This document shows, one piece after another, positions 11,500-20,975 of a DNA stretch of 64,000 bases. The first letter of the stretch is position 1, and the number at the start of each line of letters is the position of its first letter. The DNA is from Triatoma infestans (lineage: Eukaryota > Arthropoda > Insecta > Hemiptera > Reduviidae), in NCBI GenBank assembly GCA_011037195.1, contig JAAEAF010003508.1, forward strand, positions 1 through 64,000, in the 5' to 3' direction. The notes under the pieces were generated by a model. It was not told where the DNA came from, made no database searches, and saw only the letters and a list, made by a program, of their open reading frames with translations. The translations under genes and the position numbers were made by a program.

Positions 11500-11660
11500 T
11501 ATTTTCCGTGATAGCCTGCTTCATTTTGTGGTCACCGATCGGTTTTGGGCGTTCGCCCATTTTCAGGATGCGTGTGTCAGACAGTGTGATAACACAGACT
11601 TGCACAGAGCAAATTAAGTTTATACATTCCGTTAATACACACCGCTAAGGTATTGTAGAA
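11500..11660 (-). repeat. hairpin family H, single arm
   Basis: Minus strand carries ...CATCCTGAAAATGGGCG...CCAAAACCGATCGGTGACCAC...GAAGCAGGCTATCACGG, the arm of the repeat that occurs as inverted pairs at 30720-30940 and 54800-54990. Here only one arm is present. Confidence 0.65.
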
Positions 11661-11707
11661 TAAACACAAGAAAGTGTGTTTTTTTGATATTTTATAATGT
11701 TATTTAT

Positions 11708-12692
11708 TACTTTCTCTTACTCCCCTAGTAATTAAGAGGAAGTATTGTAATCGTGTCAAATTTTCGATATCGAGTTTTCACCAGAAATATCCGTTTTGTG
11801 GTCCCCTGAGTCCAAAAAAGTGGTTTTTAGCAAATGGTCTGTGTGTGTGTGTATGAATGTATGTGAACAGCATAGTTCAAAAACAAAAACCGTAGAAAGT
11901 TGAAACTTGATATTCCGTTTAGGTATCACCATGGGTTCTGACAGTACGTTATCTGTCAAAATTCCTCAACCGGAAGTACCACTTTACTAGTTGGTTTTAT
12001 TACTTTTTTTGCAATTTTCTCAAAATGGTTCAGACGATTTTCTTTATACTTCTAAGATCAATCACACATACAAAGAGCTACCACTTTTATTTGAAACATT
12101 TCCCCGGGAAAGTGCATTTAAGGGCACTTTTGGGGGAGGGGTGGGGTTAGGTTTTCATCTAAAGTGCTATTTCAGTTTATTAGACAATTCTGTCATCTAA
12201 ATAATGTTAATAAGAATTAAACATGTTGTTGCAATTCCAAGTTTGAAAAAATCGGATAACCGGAAGTGCGTTTACTTTACCATTTTACGAAATGATTTTT
12301 TCAATTTTTCGCGATTTTCTCAAAAATGGCTCCGACAATTTTCTTGAAATTTGGTATATAAAATAAAAATGCGAAGATCTACAACTTTTATTTAAAACAT
12401 TCTCTGAGAAAATTCATTTAAGGGGTGGGGTGTGGTTATGTTTTTCTCTCAAGTGCTATCCACACTTGATTATACAATTCTATCATCCGAACAAAATTAA
12501 TTAGAAATAAATAGATGGCTAAAATTCCGAAGTTTTATAAACTTCAGTAAACCGGAAGTGCGCTTTTACTGAACAGTTTTTTCAGTTTTCGACGAATTTC
12601 ATTAAATTTGGTACACAAACTATAAAATTTATCAATTATAATTTTGAGAACAGGAGTAAGAGAAAGTTGTGTGAGTGTTTCACACCAGATTT
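11708..12692 (+). repeat. family X, full-length reference copy
   Basis: Runs from TTACTTTCTCTTACTCC (11708) to GGAGTAAGAGAAAGTTG (12654-12670) plus the tail GTGTGAGTGTTTCACACC and a T run. In order it contains TCGATATCGAGTTTTCACC, a (GT)n tract at 11840-11850, CCGGAAGTACC at 11971, module 1 with the G-rich GGGGGAGGGGTGGGG (12131-12145), CCGGAAGTGCG at 12260, module 2, and CCGGAAGTGCG at 12552. The two modules share the TTTCTCAAAA(A)TGG, ACAACTTTTATTT, TTCATTTAAGG and GTGCTAT blocks in the same order. No coding frame is present; the 11756-11959 and 11991-12200 frames are incidental. Confidence 0.85.
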
Positions 12693-12875
12693 TTTATTTT
12701 TATTAAATAGGTAATTGTTCCGAGCCTACTGTTAGTGTGTCTTCAAGGTGTTACAAGCCTGTCAAGGTTTACCAGTCATGGATAGCTTTACAGCAGTCAT
12801 TTCTATGGATGAGCACAGTGGGTTGTCGGCAGTCTATGATGCTCATTAGGGGGTCCGGAAAGGAGCATTAGTGAG

Positions 12876-13060
12876 ATGTTGATGTGCCTTTCACGGATCT
12901 TTCTCAGGCATCTGATTGCATCTCTTACTGGGCATTATGGTTTAAGGAGACATCTTTACGTAATATGGCTTATGCCAGACGCTATTTTTAGAGTCTGTGA
13001 GACAGAGGAGGAAACACCCATCCATCTTATTAGGAATGTTGCTTGGTCGAAACAGCAAGA
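12876..13060 (+). pseudogene. LINE ORF2 C-terminal fragment
   Basis: The frame begins within the pattern LRHLIASLTGHYGLRRHL followed by CETEEETPIHLI, the conserved 'LTGH...HL...C...EE..H' region downstream of RNase H in I/R1-type LINEs (compare 40320-40590 and 17875-18069). The downstream part is lost at about 13060, where a family X fragment begins. No catalytic motif remains. Confidence 0.65.
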
Positions 13061-13069
13061 GTATAGACT

Positions 13070-13180
13070 TTTCACACTTTTTTCGGACTCAAGGCACTTC
13101 CAAACGTGTATTTTCGTGAAATACTCAAATTCCAAAAAATTGACATGATCGCATTATTTACCTCTTATAGGAGTTAGTGA
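13070..13180 (-). repeat. family X fragment
   Basis: Contains CACTTTTTTCGGACTCAAGG and TGACATGATCGCATTATTTACC followed by AGGAGTTAGTGAAAT, the AGTAAGAGG-type end of family X on the minus strand. Diverged and truncated. Confidence 0.55.
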
Positions 13181-13189
13181 AATAAAAAA

Positions 13190-14390
13190 AAATTAAAAAG
13201 AAAAACAAAAATCTAAATGTCGATTTGAATATTGCTTAAACTCCCAATACAAAATAAATATTGAAGCAAAAATTATAAATAAAATTATATTGATCGGATG
13301 ATCTATGTGGAGGAAGAAGGTTCTTTTAACGAAATTAAAAGAAAATGCATCAATTAATCTTTTGGAACTGCAAGTTATTAAGTCCTCGTTTACAGACAAA
13401 TAGCTTCACGTGATTTATTTACTGATAGAAGGTGAAATTGTGGTTTTGCAAGCCTGAGTAGATAATAATCAATTCATCCAGGTTGAGTGGGTTAGTATAA
13501 CTCAATTGCTTTTTTTCCATAAAAATTACAACTTCAAGAAATGTAATCAACAATGTAATAGGATAATAATTATTTTACTTTTTATTTCATGATATTAACA
13601 ATGTTATGTAAATAGGTTAAGTAAAAATTATGAAGTGCTGGTTGGCTTCATAATTTGAATACTAATATTATATATTTGCCATTATATGATAGGTCTATTA
13701 TAGTATGCTAATTTTTGATATTTCTGTTCTGGTTGCGGATTTCCATCCACTATTTTTTACGTAATAACTCATAAAAAATTATCCTTCTCAAAAATTTTGT
13801 TAATCCAGATTATTGAATGTTGACAATCACTTTCTAAGTTTCCACCATACAGTACCTTCGACTGATTATTATTACTAACAATCGAAGTAGAATGTGAGCA
13901 AATTTGGTACAACGTTATTACGAAATTGAAGATAACGAATGAATAATCGCAACCAATCAGAAATATTAATAATAATAACATGCAATGCAAACTTAGATTT
14001 TAATATAAATAAAAATATCTTTAAATAAATATATTGAATGAAAGTAGAAAATCCAGAATTAATTGCACTACGAAGATGCAAGAAGAATTAAATATACACA
14101 GGCCTCTCGTAATTTATAACACTCTCTAAAACATAAATATAAATAATAAAAAAAATATTGAATTGTTTTTCCCAATTGTATGAGGTTTGGTTTGTTTCTC
14201 AAGTTCCAACAATAATTTGGTGTTATAAATTTGGAATTTCATTATTTTTCGTTAATATTACAATGAAATTTTTCTACGTAATTCCATTTTACCTGGATAT
14301 ATTGGTCCTAGCATACAACAATTTTGTTTAAGGTCTTCTTAACGTAGTTCACATAAGGTCAAATCCATATAATTTACCAAGTATCAAGTT
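13190..14390. other. AT-rich DNA, nothing recognised
   Basis: Several frames of about 70 codons exist on the minus strand but have AT-driven composition and no family resemblance. No element boundaries were seen. Confidence 0.45.
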
Positions 14391-14598
14391 TTTGGAATGG
14401 AAGAAAACTTCTCAGGGCAAATCATTTCAAATTTGGGCCTCGCTTTGTAGTGCTGCATCAATGGACGAACTTGCAAGTTCCATTTCAAAGCGTCACTACT
14501 GCTGTGATGAAAAGATTCAAAAGAATACCGCTAGCAGATACCAGGAACAAAAAAATCTGCTTATATATCATAGCCTAGCAGGTAACTCTAGCTCCTAG
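14386..14598 (+). CDS. unidentified small open frame
   Basis: An open frame of about 70 codons with balanced amino-acid use (Ser, Ala, Gln, Lys) and locally higher G+C than its flanks. It reads EWKKTSQGKSFQIW near the start and ends LAGNSSS at 14598. No domain is recognised and the start codon is uncertain. It could be a fragment of an element or of a processed gene; no A tail or flanking repeat was found. Confidence 0.2.
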   Translation, partial: KFLEWKKTSQGKSFQIWASLCSAASMDELASSISKRHYCCDEKIQKNTASRYQEQKNLLIYHSLAGNSSS

Positions 14599-14759
14599 AA
14601 TTTTTGAAGCACCCCACAACACATAAATATAGAAGTAGTTATTAGAATTTGGTTAGTAGCCATGGCAGATAGTACTTGAAGTGATTACACTGCATCCAAT
14701 AAACTACGCCAATAATATTTTAAATTAAATGTCACAGTTTAGAACACCCTAAAATTAAT

Positions 14760-14940
14760 TTTTCAGGATAAATGTTTTAAATAAATGTGATACGTTTATA
14801 TTAATTAGCATTCTAAGTTGACAGAAAATCGTTGAAACTATTTTTAGAACATTCCAGAAAACTGGAAAACTAAATGGCACTTTAGAGGGAAAGCTGCCTG
14901 AGAACCTCAAAAAAAAAAATCAATTGTCAAGGATAAAAAT
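14760..14940 (-). repeat. probable decayed family X module
   Basis: Blocks resembling TCAGGATAAATGTTTTAAAT, GAAAATCGTTGAAACTATTTTT and AATGGCACTTTA appear in family X minus-strand order. Similarity is low. Confidence 0.35.
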
Positions 14941-15229
14941 GTTTCTAATACAGTGACACGATATATATTTGTGTAGAATGTAAATAAAGTTTAAAAGAAA
15001 AATTATTGAAAAATCGTTATCCAGAAAATCGCGAGGAACTGAGGTAAAAAAGTCTTTTGGGATGGATTTTGATTGAAACATTAATGTCACATAATGATTT
15101 TAGATTGAAAGGTTGTGATATTCAAAACGGAATACCAAGTTTAATTATTCTGATATTTTTGTATTAGTTATTGAATTATTTTAGTTATTTTAATAACTTC
15201 GTAGAATCTATGGTCCTCTACGACATGGG

Positions 15230-15558
15230 CAGAACTGAAGAATTAAGCATAAACGAGAAGTTTACGCTTTGTTCAAGAAGCCGGAGATATTTCTAAGGTC
15301 ATAAAACTTGGAAGACTGCGCTGGGCAGGGCATGTGGCGAGGATGAGAAGTGAAGACATCCCGAGCAAAACATTGGAGGGCACTGTACAAGGTCCCAGGC
15401 GGATAGGCAGACCAAGGCTGCGATGGCAGGATTGCGTGGCGGGAGATGCACGGACAATGCTTGGATTCCGTAATTGGAGGGCGGCTGTGCAGGAAAGGCC
15501 ACGCCTGGTGGCCCTTCATGAGGAGGCCAAGTCTCTTCATGAATTGGGGCGCCATTAA
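15230..15558 (+). pseudogene. LINE ORF2 C-terminal end (GC-rich relic)
   Basis: Open from about 15285 in the frame LGRLRWAGHVARM, then GRPRLRWQDCVAGDAR and an ending EEAKSLHELGRH at 15558. These are the well-known last residues of a group of arthropod LINE ORF2 proteins. A frameshift lies near 15280. The fragment has clearly higher G+C than the DNA around it, so it is probably not ancient. The catalytic part is absent. The family at 44318-44935 has the same 'RLRWLGHLLRM...RGRPRLKW' architecture but a different sequence. Confidence 0.75.
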
Positions 15559-16916
15559 AGAAGAAAAACTTATTTAATTATTTAGTTATTTTAATTATTA
15601 GATATTTGTATTACTATTCTGAGATATTTTTTCACACCAATTCACATACACTCAAACACATATACAAAACCTTTGCAAAAAAATATGATTTTCGTATTCC
15701 TTGGATTTCAAAATTTGTGTTTCTAATGAAAAACTCAATTACCAAAATTTGAACGATCGCAACTTACTTTTTTATAGCAAAAAATGAAAAATTGTTTTGT
15801 TCCACAATTTTCTATTCCAAACTTTCAATGAACACTTCCTCAAGCTCTTGAATATTTAAAAAAAAAAAAAGAAAAAAAAAGATAATAAAAGTCAAGAAGC
15901 AAAAAACATTAGAACTTAAAATACAACACCAAAAAAAAAAAAAATACAACGAAACTGCAAATAAACCAATGAAAAACTTGCTATAAAAAAAATATATGTA
16001 TCTACGTATAATGGTGAACTGTGTTAATGGAGGCGTTCTGACAGAAAACAAAATGTTATTGTCAGTTAGTAAACATTTATTTTCTTTCTTTAGAAATTTA
16101 TTAACCTAAGATAGCTTTTTATTTTTATTTATTTATTTATTTATTTTTTTACTTTTTATTTTTTTTTACTTTCAATTATTCACATATTTATAGGGGTTTT
16201 ATTTTTATTCAGCAGACATAACTAGGTTTATAGTTCTATGTGGTAAACATATATATATTTCTGTTGGATTTATTTATTAGATTACTATATTTGAGGGTTA
16301 AATTTATCTACTAAATGTTTTATAAGTTGTCTGAAGAAGTAATACGGTTCATACAATTTAAGTGTCTTGTGTTTCACATAATTCCTTTACACTGTAAAAA
16401 AATAAAAAGAAATGAAATAAAAATAAAATATATAATGTTATTTTGAATTTACTATAAATTGTATATGGAACTAAATTTATCACGAAATACAGGTAAAAAA
16501 ATAGGATATTATAATAAAATAAATCTAAATAAAAATAGAAATAAAAAAAAGAAAAGAAAAAGCGAATGGACGAGAACACTATTATAAGAAGTGTAAGAAA
16601 TTTTATTCGGGTCACGTCCAGTTCGCTATCACCTTCTTACTTAAATTACTTGTTCAGTAAAAAAAGAAAAAATCCAATTATAATAGGATTCTGATATAGT
16701 AGTAGTAGTAGGAACTGATTTATTTTTATTGACTAGAATTAGACTTATGTTTATTTACTTTATATTTAATTAATAAAAATTTAATGTCTAATTAAATTTC
16801 TTTCCTTCAATAATTATTATGTTTGCTGTTTTTAATGTTGCCTTCAAAATCATTCTGTATTTTTTATTTATTTATTTTTATTTCTTTAATCTGCACGTCC
16901 TACTAAGTATTACATT
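15559..16916. other. AT-rich DNA with a decayed family X piece
   Basis: 15640-15800 carries weak family X similarity on the minus strand (CACATACACTCAAACACATA, TTGAACGATCGCAACTTAC). The rest is A/T homopolymer-rich DNA with TTTA/ATTT repeats near 16125-16150 and a (TAG)n run near 16698. The Phe/Tyr-rich frames here are composition artefacts. Confidence 0.45.
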
Positions 16917-17446
16917 TTTAGTGGAAGAAGTAAATGAAAATATATTTTATTTGAAGAAAAATCATTATTTCAAGGATATTTGAACGTTGGCTGGCAAAAG
17001 GGTAAAAATGTAGGTACAGGACCACCGTTACCAGAGAGGTCAAAGAACTTAGTCAACTTTGTCTTTTGCCCCTACATGAAATCATACAAAAGGGGAGGAT
17101 TTGAACTACTAAGACAAAACATTCTTTCAAGTGAGTCTAAATTCTGCATTCAAACAGAACAGTCAAAATTGGACATTCTACCAGTATTAATAAAGTACTT
17201 AACATCAGTTCCAGTTATAAGTTAAAACATTTGAGTTTAATCAATCTAGCTACAAGTTATTCTATTCTGTATTTATAAGTTAATTCAAATTCATAAATAA
17301 CTATTTGTAAAGTTACTGAATTCCTTTTGAAGTTATTATATTTATTGTAATCTAGTGGTGACTCTACTTATTTCTCTCTTAAAACATATATACACACAAG
17401 TCCTTCACAAAACGGCTCACGCCAGAATCACAGCTATCACATTTCA
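16917..17446 (-). mobile_element. solo LTR, family B
   Basis: Boundaries align with the intact family B LTR at 34539-35073: a TTTAGTGGAAG start and ...ATCACATTTCA end on the + strand. Inside are TGGCAAAAGGG, the ATTCTGCATTCAAACAG block and the ACAAGTCCTTCACAAAACGGCTCACGCC region. The 4-bp flanks CATT / CATG agree at three positions. No internal retroelement sequence adjoins. Confidence 0.6.
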
Positions 17447-17554
17447 CATGCAATTTTTTTTTTTTTTTTACAATAATTAACAAGTGCAAAACAATCTCAT
17501 AGAAGATAATTAATATAAAATTTAAAAATACAATAATATATAAGTAATTAATTT

Positions 17555-17716
17555 GATGTAGTATGTTATCCGTCGTAGCAAGCATATTTATTTTGTGCCT
17601 GGCCGGTTTCAAATTTTCATTATCGTCAGAGTAAATCTATTTCGTGTAGAGAGTTCACTACAAACGCAAAGTTTTCGTTTCATTCGACACTTGTGGTTTG
17701 TATGTGAGGGCAGTTA
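17555..17716 (+). repeat. left arm of ~165-bp inverted repeat
   Basis: Pairs with 18412-18600 on the opposite strand. Shared blocks in order are CATATTTATTTTG, GGCCGGTTTC, ATAAATCTAT, GAGAGTTCACT and CACTTGTGGTTTGTA. The arms look about 80% alike by eye. The segment between them is occupied by a LINE tail. The GCCGGTTTC motif is shared with hairpin family H. Confidence 0.75.
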
Positions 17717-17719
17717 CAA

Positions 17720-18312
17720 GGTATTATTATTATTATTTTTACAACTGGGTGCCTAAAGGCGCGACATCTAAGCCTATGTGGCTTTAATCCCTCCCAATTC
17801 ACCCCCTAATTAATCTCCCCCGGTAGTCTACCGGTTTGTCTACAGTATCCTAAGATATCTTTCAGTTCCAACCCTCACAGGCAGTCTTGCGAGAATGATG
17901 CCCTCCAAAATACGCGAAACCTAGTACCAGCGAAACGGGGACACTGACATAAGTAGTGATACACTGTTTCCGTAATTCCATCATCGTAGTTCCGACATGT
18001 GGGGCTAGACATCCTTCCTATATTATGCAAATGATTAGCTACCCATGTGGATCCAGTCACTATACCCACTAAGGTCCTCCTAAGGGACAGAAGGTAGTCT
18101 GAAACCTACTGCTTATTCCTTTTAGCCTGGAGACACCCTGCGTGTCCTCCAAAACTCTCGTCTCCCAAAGTGTAATCTGACTGGTTCACAGAACCTCTTA
18201 GTGACGGCAAGGGCTGGCTCGGGACCATAAAAAGGTAAGGAGGATCCCACCCTAGCCAGCCGATCCGCCCTCTCATTGCCCTCTGTTCCCGCATGTCCGG
18301 GCAAGTAATAGT
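17720..18312 (-). mobile_element. I-type LINE, 3' end with RNase H remnant and (TAA)n tail
   Basis: On the minus strand the 5' side encodes PGHAGTEGNERADRLAR, the last RNase H block with its catalytic aspartate. GPEPALAVTKRF follows, then, after frame breaks, GIVTGSTWVANHLHNIGR and CRNY...HYLCQCPRF, the Cys/His tail. The element ends in (AAT)n at 17721-17738, the tail style of I-clade elements. The reverse transcriptase is missing, so it is strongly 5' truncated. It lies between the arms of an inverted repeat, probably having inserted into it. Confidence 0.75.
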
Positions 18313-18411
18313 GTATAATAACTGTATAATAAGCATGTTTTAAAGGATACTTTATAACTAAATTACACTATTTTCTAATGACTAATCATAATTTATAACA
18401 ATTCCACTTTG

Positions 18412-18600
18412 TCATTAAACCTCCCGCACGTACAAACCACAAGTGTAGAATGAAATGAAAACATTGCTTTTGAAGTGAACTCTCTGCATGAAATGGATAG
18501 ATTTATTCTAACGATGGCTGAAAATCCGAAACCGGTCAAGAACAAAATAAATATGCTGCTGTGACGGATAAAATACTAGATGTTATCCAGCATTGCGTAT
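18412..18600 (-). repeat. right arm of ~165-bp inverted repeat
   Basis: Reverse complement of 17555-17716, including CCGAAACCGGTC and AACATATTTATT-type blocks. Together with the left arm it would form a foldback of about 350 bp if the inserted LINE were removed. Confidence 0.7.
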
Positions 18601-18939
18601 TCATTCACAATATTCAATAATTAATTTGAGTTAAATCTTTGTGTATTGTAACTGAGACTTTGACAAGAATCCAACGCAATATGCTTAATCCACCATTTAA
18701 ACGACGATTCGCTCTTTGGTAAGTACAAGTCTTAATTTCCAAATGGTGGGCATACCGGATTCAGAATCTCTCCTAGAAGAGGATCTGGTTTAAATTATGG
18801 CCTCCTTTTCGTTTCCCCGTTTACTTGTTCACTTTTTTCTTATTACTGTAAGTGGTAGTTTTGAGATGGTTTCAAATTTAACTTTTTACAGGAAAAACAT
18901 GCTTTCAGTTCCATTGAGTACATCCAAAAAATCTGGTGT

Positions 18940-19200
18940 CAATCATTCACCCGAATTCCTCTTGATACAATTATATTATATAAGTAAAGTGACACATTTT
19001 CCTTAAACTTCAATTATTTTTGCTCACAGACTCACACACACACACTCATGTATATATATATTTAAATATAAATCCCGAAAATTCACTAAAAACTATTTTT
19101 TCTTACTCAACGGACCTCAAAATATGTATTTCCGGTCGCATATGTAATTTAACACGATCGCAATACTTCCGCTTAATACGAGGAATAAGAGAATGTAAAC
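18940..19200 (-). repeat. family X fragment
   Basis: Contains CACTAAAAACTATTTTTTC, CGGACCTCAAAATATG, ACACGATCGCAATACTTCC and the GAGGAATAAGAG end on the minus strand. A CA-rich tract at 19026-19045 stands at the usual microsatellite position. A (GT)n run at 19220-19243 directly follows the copy. Confidence 0.6.
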
Positions 19201-19349
19201 AGGTTTTTTTGCGAATAAATTGTGTGTGTGTGTGTGTGTGTGTATGGTGAGTTTATATTTTTCTGTAAATAAAATTGCAGAAAGGTAAAAACTTAGTAAA
19301 CTGAATAGTGAATGTTATATACTCAATTCTTTTTTTTTTTGTTTGTTTA

Positions 19350-19775
19350 GTTTTTCATGATTTTCTCACAAATGGAGCCAACAACTTTCTATAAGCTTCC
19401 TAAACACAAAAATCGCCATCACAAAACATTTTCCTGGGAAAATTAATTGTTTGGGACTTTCTGAGGAGCAGTGTCGTTAAGCCTCCTTGCCTCTAGTATA
19501 TCATTTCAATGCAATGTATGAATGCTGCCAACTATATAAAGGTACATCAGGAGAATTACTTACTAGAATTCTGAATTTGAAGAAAAACGATTAATCGAAA
19601 GTGCAATTTTAAAGAATAGATCTCTGAATGTTTTTAAAATTTCCTTGAAAATGGCTCTAATGATTTTATTTTTTTACTTTTGTAAGATGAATGTTAACTG
19701 CACAAATACAAAAGGTATCACTTTTTTTTTGAAACTACTTTCCGGGAAAAATTGATGGATTCTGGTGGAATACAC
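19350..19775 (+). repeat. family X, two decayed modules
   Basis: Two successive modules can be followed: GATTTTCTCACAAATGG...ACATTTTCCTGGGAAAATT (19365-19443) and TTCCTTGAAAATGGCTC...CTTTCCGGGAAAAATTGATG (19640-19755). They are separated by AAACGATTAATCGAAAGTGC where the CCGGAAGTG motif normally sits. Both termini are lost. Confidence 0.55.
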
Positions 19776-20139
19776 AGACAATTCGAAAGGCATGTCGAGA
19801 TGAGGCAGCAATCGAAACTCTCTGGGCAGTGAAAGAGTGGCGAGTGGAACTAATCCAATGTCAAATGATGTGAATGAATGCCGAAATTTGGATAGTGCTT
19901 TTGCCTGCAAGTTATTGGGGAATAAGAGAGGAGAATTACACGTTTAAGAGAATTAAAAAGTATAAGTAGAGTTGAATTTAAAACTTAATAAGGAACCTGA
20001 AGAAGGATTTTTTTTAGATTAAAAATTGGGATTTTTCGCAAGAATCAGCTTTTAGGTTCAATTAGGATTCAATAGGTCACATATATAGATAATTTGTTAG
20101 CCAAACTAGCAGTCTCCAAACGCTGTCCATAACATAATT

Positions 20140-20334
20140 AATAAATTCTTGTCTGTTGTTGTTGTGGTGGTGGTTGGTTCCGCATGGCAGGAAAGCATCA
20201 GAGACATTTTCAGTGATAGACTGCTTCATTTTGTGATCGTGGACCGGTTTCGGGCGTTCACCTATCATCAGGATGTTTTTGTTTGAACAGTGTCATAACA
20301 TAGACTACCACAGAGCAAATACAGTTGATACACT
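20140..20334 (-). repeat. hairpin family H, part 1 (split by LTR)
   Basis: Minus strand: CATCCTGATGATAGG, CGCCCGAAACCGGTCC and GAAGCAGTCTATCACTG, with the long shared extension toward GGAACCAACCACC. The repeat resumes after the LTR at 20645. Confidence 0.7.
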
Positions 20335-20644
20335 TGTAACAGCAACCAAAGAGAAGCTCACCAAAGAGAGCAAAGAGAAGCTCAACCACTCTCTCTCGGA
20401 CTGGAGTGGAAGAAGCTGTATAAATATACCGACAGACAGTCCATAAAAGGACAGTTGAAATTAGTTCAGTACATCCAATCGCTACGTGTCATTCTCATAC
20501 CACTCTACCATAAACATTCCTCTATTGTAAAGTCCAGGCAGTCTGGGTCTATTTATTAATATATCAGTTAACCAGTGTTAACCAAGTCTTCTTCTTATAT
20601 CATCAACCAGATCTAAATTCTCTCCACCTAACACATCCATTAAA
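20335..20644 (+). mobile_element. solo LTR, family A, with target-site duplication
   Basis: Begins TGTAACAGCAACC and ends CATCCATTAAA. The 4-bp CACT occurs on both sides (20331-20334, 20645-20648); if the right edge is one base earlier the duplication is ACACT. A good TATA box (GTATAAATA) lies at about 20417-20425, followed by TGTAAAGTCCAGGCAGTCTG and the CTCTCCACCTAACACATCC end block. It split hairpin repeat H, so it is younger than that copy. Confidence 0.85.
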
Positions 20645-20725
20645 CACTCTGTGGAGTGTATCTTAATCACATCTTAATCTGTAGAGATGAAGCAGGCTTT
20701 CACGGAAAATGTCACTGAAATTCTT
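20645..20725 (+). repeat. hairpin family H, part 2
   Basis: Contains GAAGCAGGCTTTCACGGAAAATG in + orientation, the opposite arm of the repeat begun at 20140. The immediate flank AGTGTATC mirrors GATACACT on the other side of the LTR, so the LTR landed at or near the hairpin centre. Confidence 0.65.
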
Positions 20726-20898
20726 GTCTCTTCAGTTTTGATTGACTGACAAGTCAGTATAAAATTGATGACAGATTCAATATTTATATCCTCGTTTACA
20801 ATAAACTGAAATTTGTCAATAATCTGTCGGGGGAAATGTTATCTTTCAATCTTAATTTCCTTTTTTTTTCTTTTGCACCATAATGAAATGAGATTGTT

Positions 20899-20975
20899 AT
20901 TATTTTCTCTTACCATTGTAAGAGGAAGTAATACGATCATGTTATATTTTTGATATTGAACTTTCACTGGAAATA
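20899..20975 (+). repeat. family X, left part of split copy
   Basis: TTATTTTCTCTTACC...GTAAGAGGAAGTAATACGATC...TTTCACTGGAAATA, ending exactly at the TA target of the mariner. It continues at 22251. Confidence 0.75.

Noticed and set aside
15812..16615. Phe/Tyr/Ile-rich minus-strand frames that look like membrane proteins
   Set aside because: They follow from poly(A)/AT-rich sequence read on the other strand; no start context, homology or codon structure.
18640..18724. Donor-like GGTAAGTAC with an upstream open stretch
   Set aside because: No convincing acceptor or pyrimidine tract; the frame is short and the adjacent DNA belongs to an inverted repeat.
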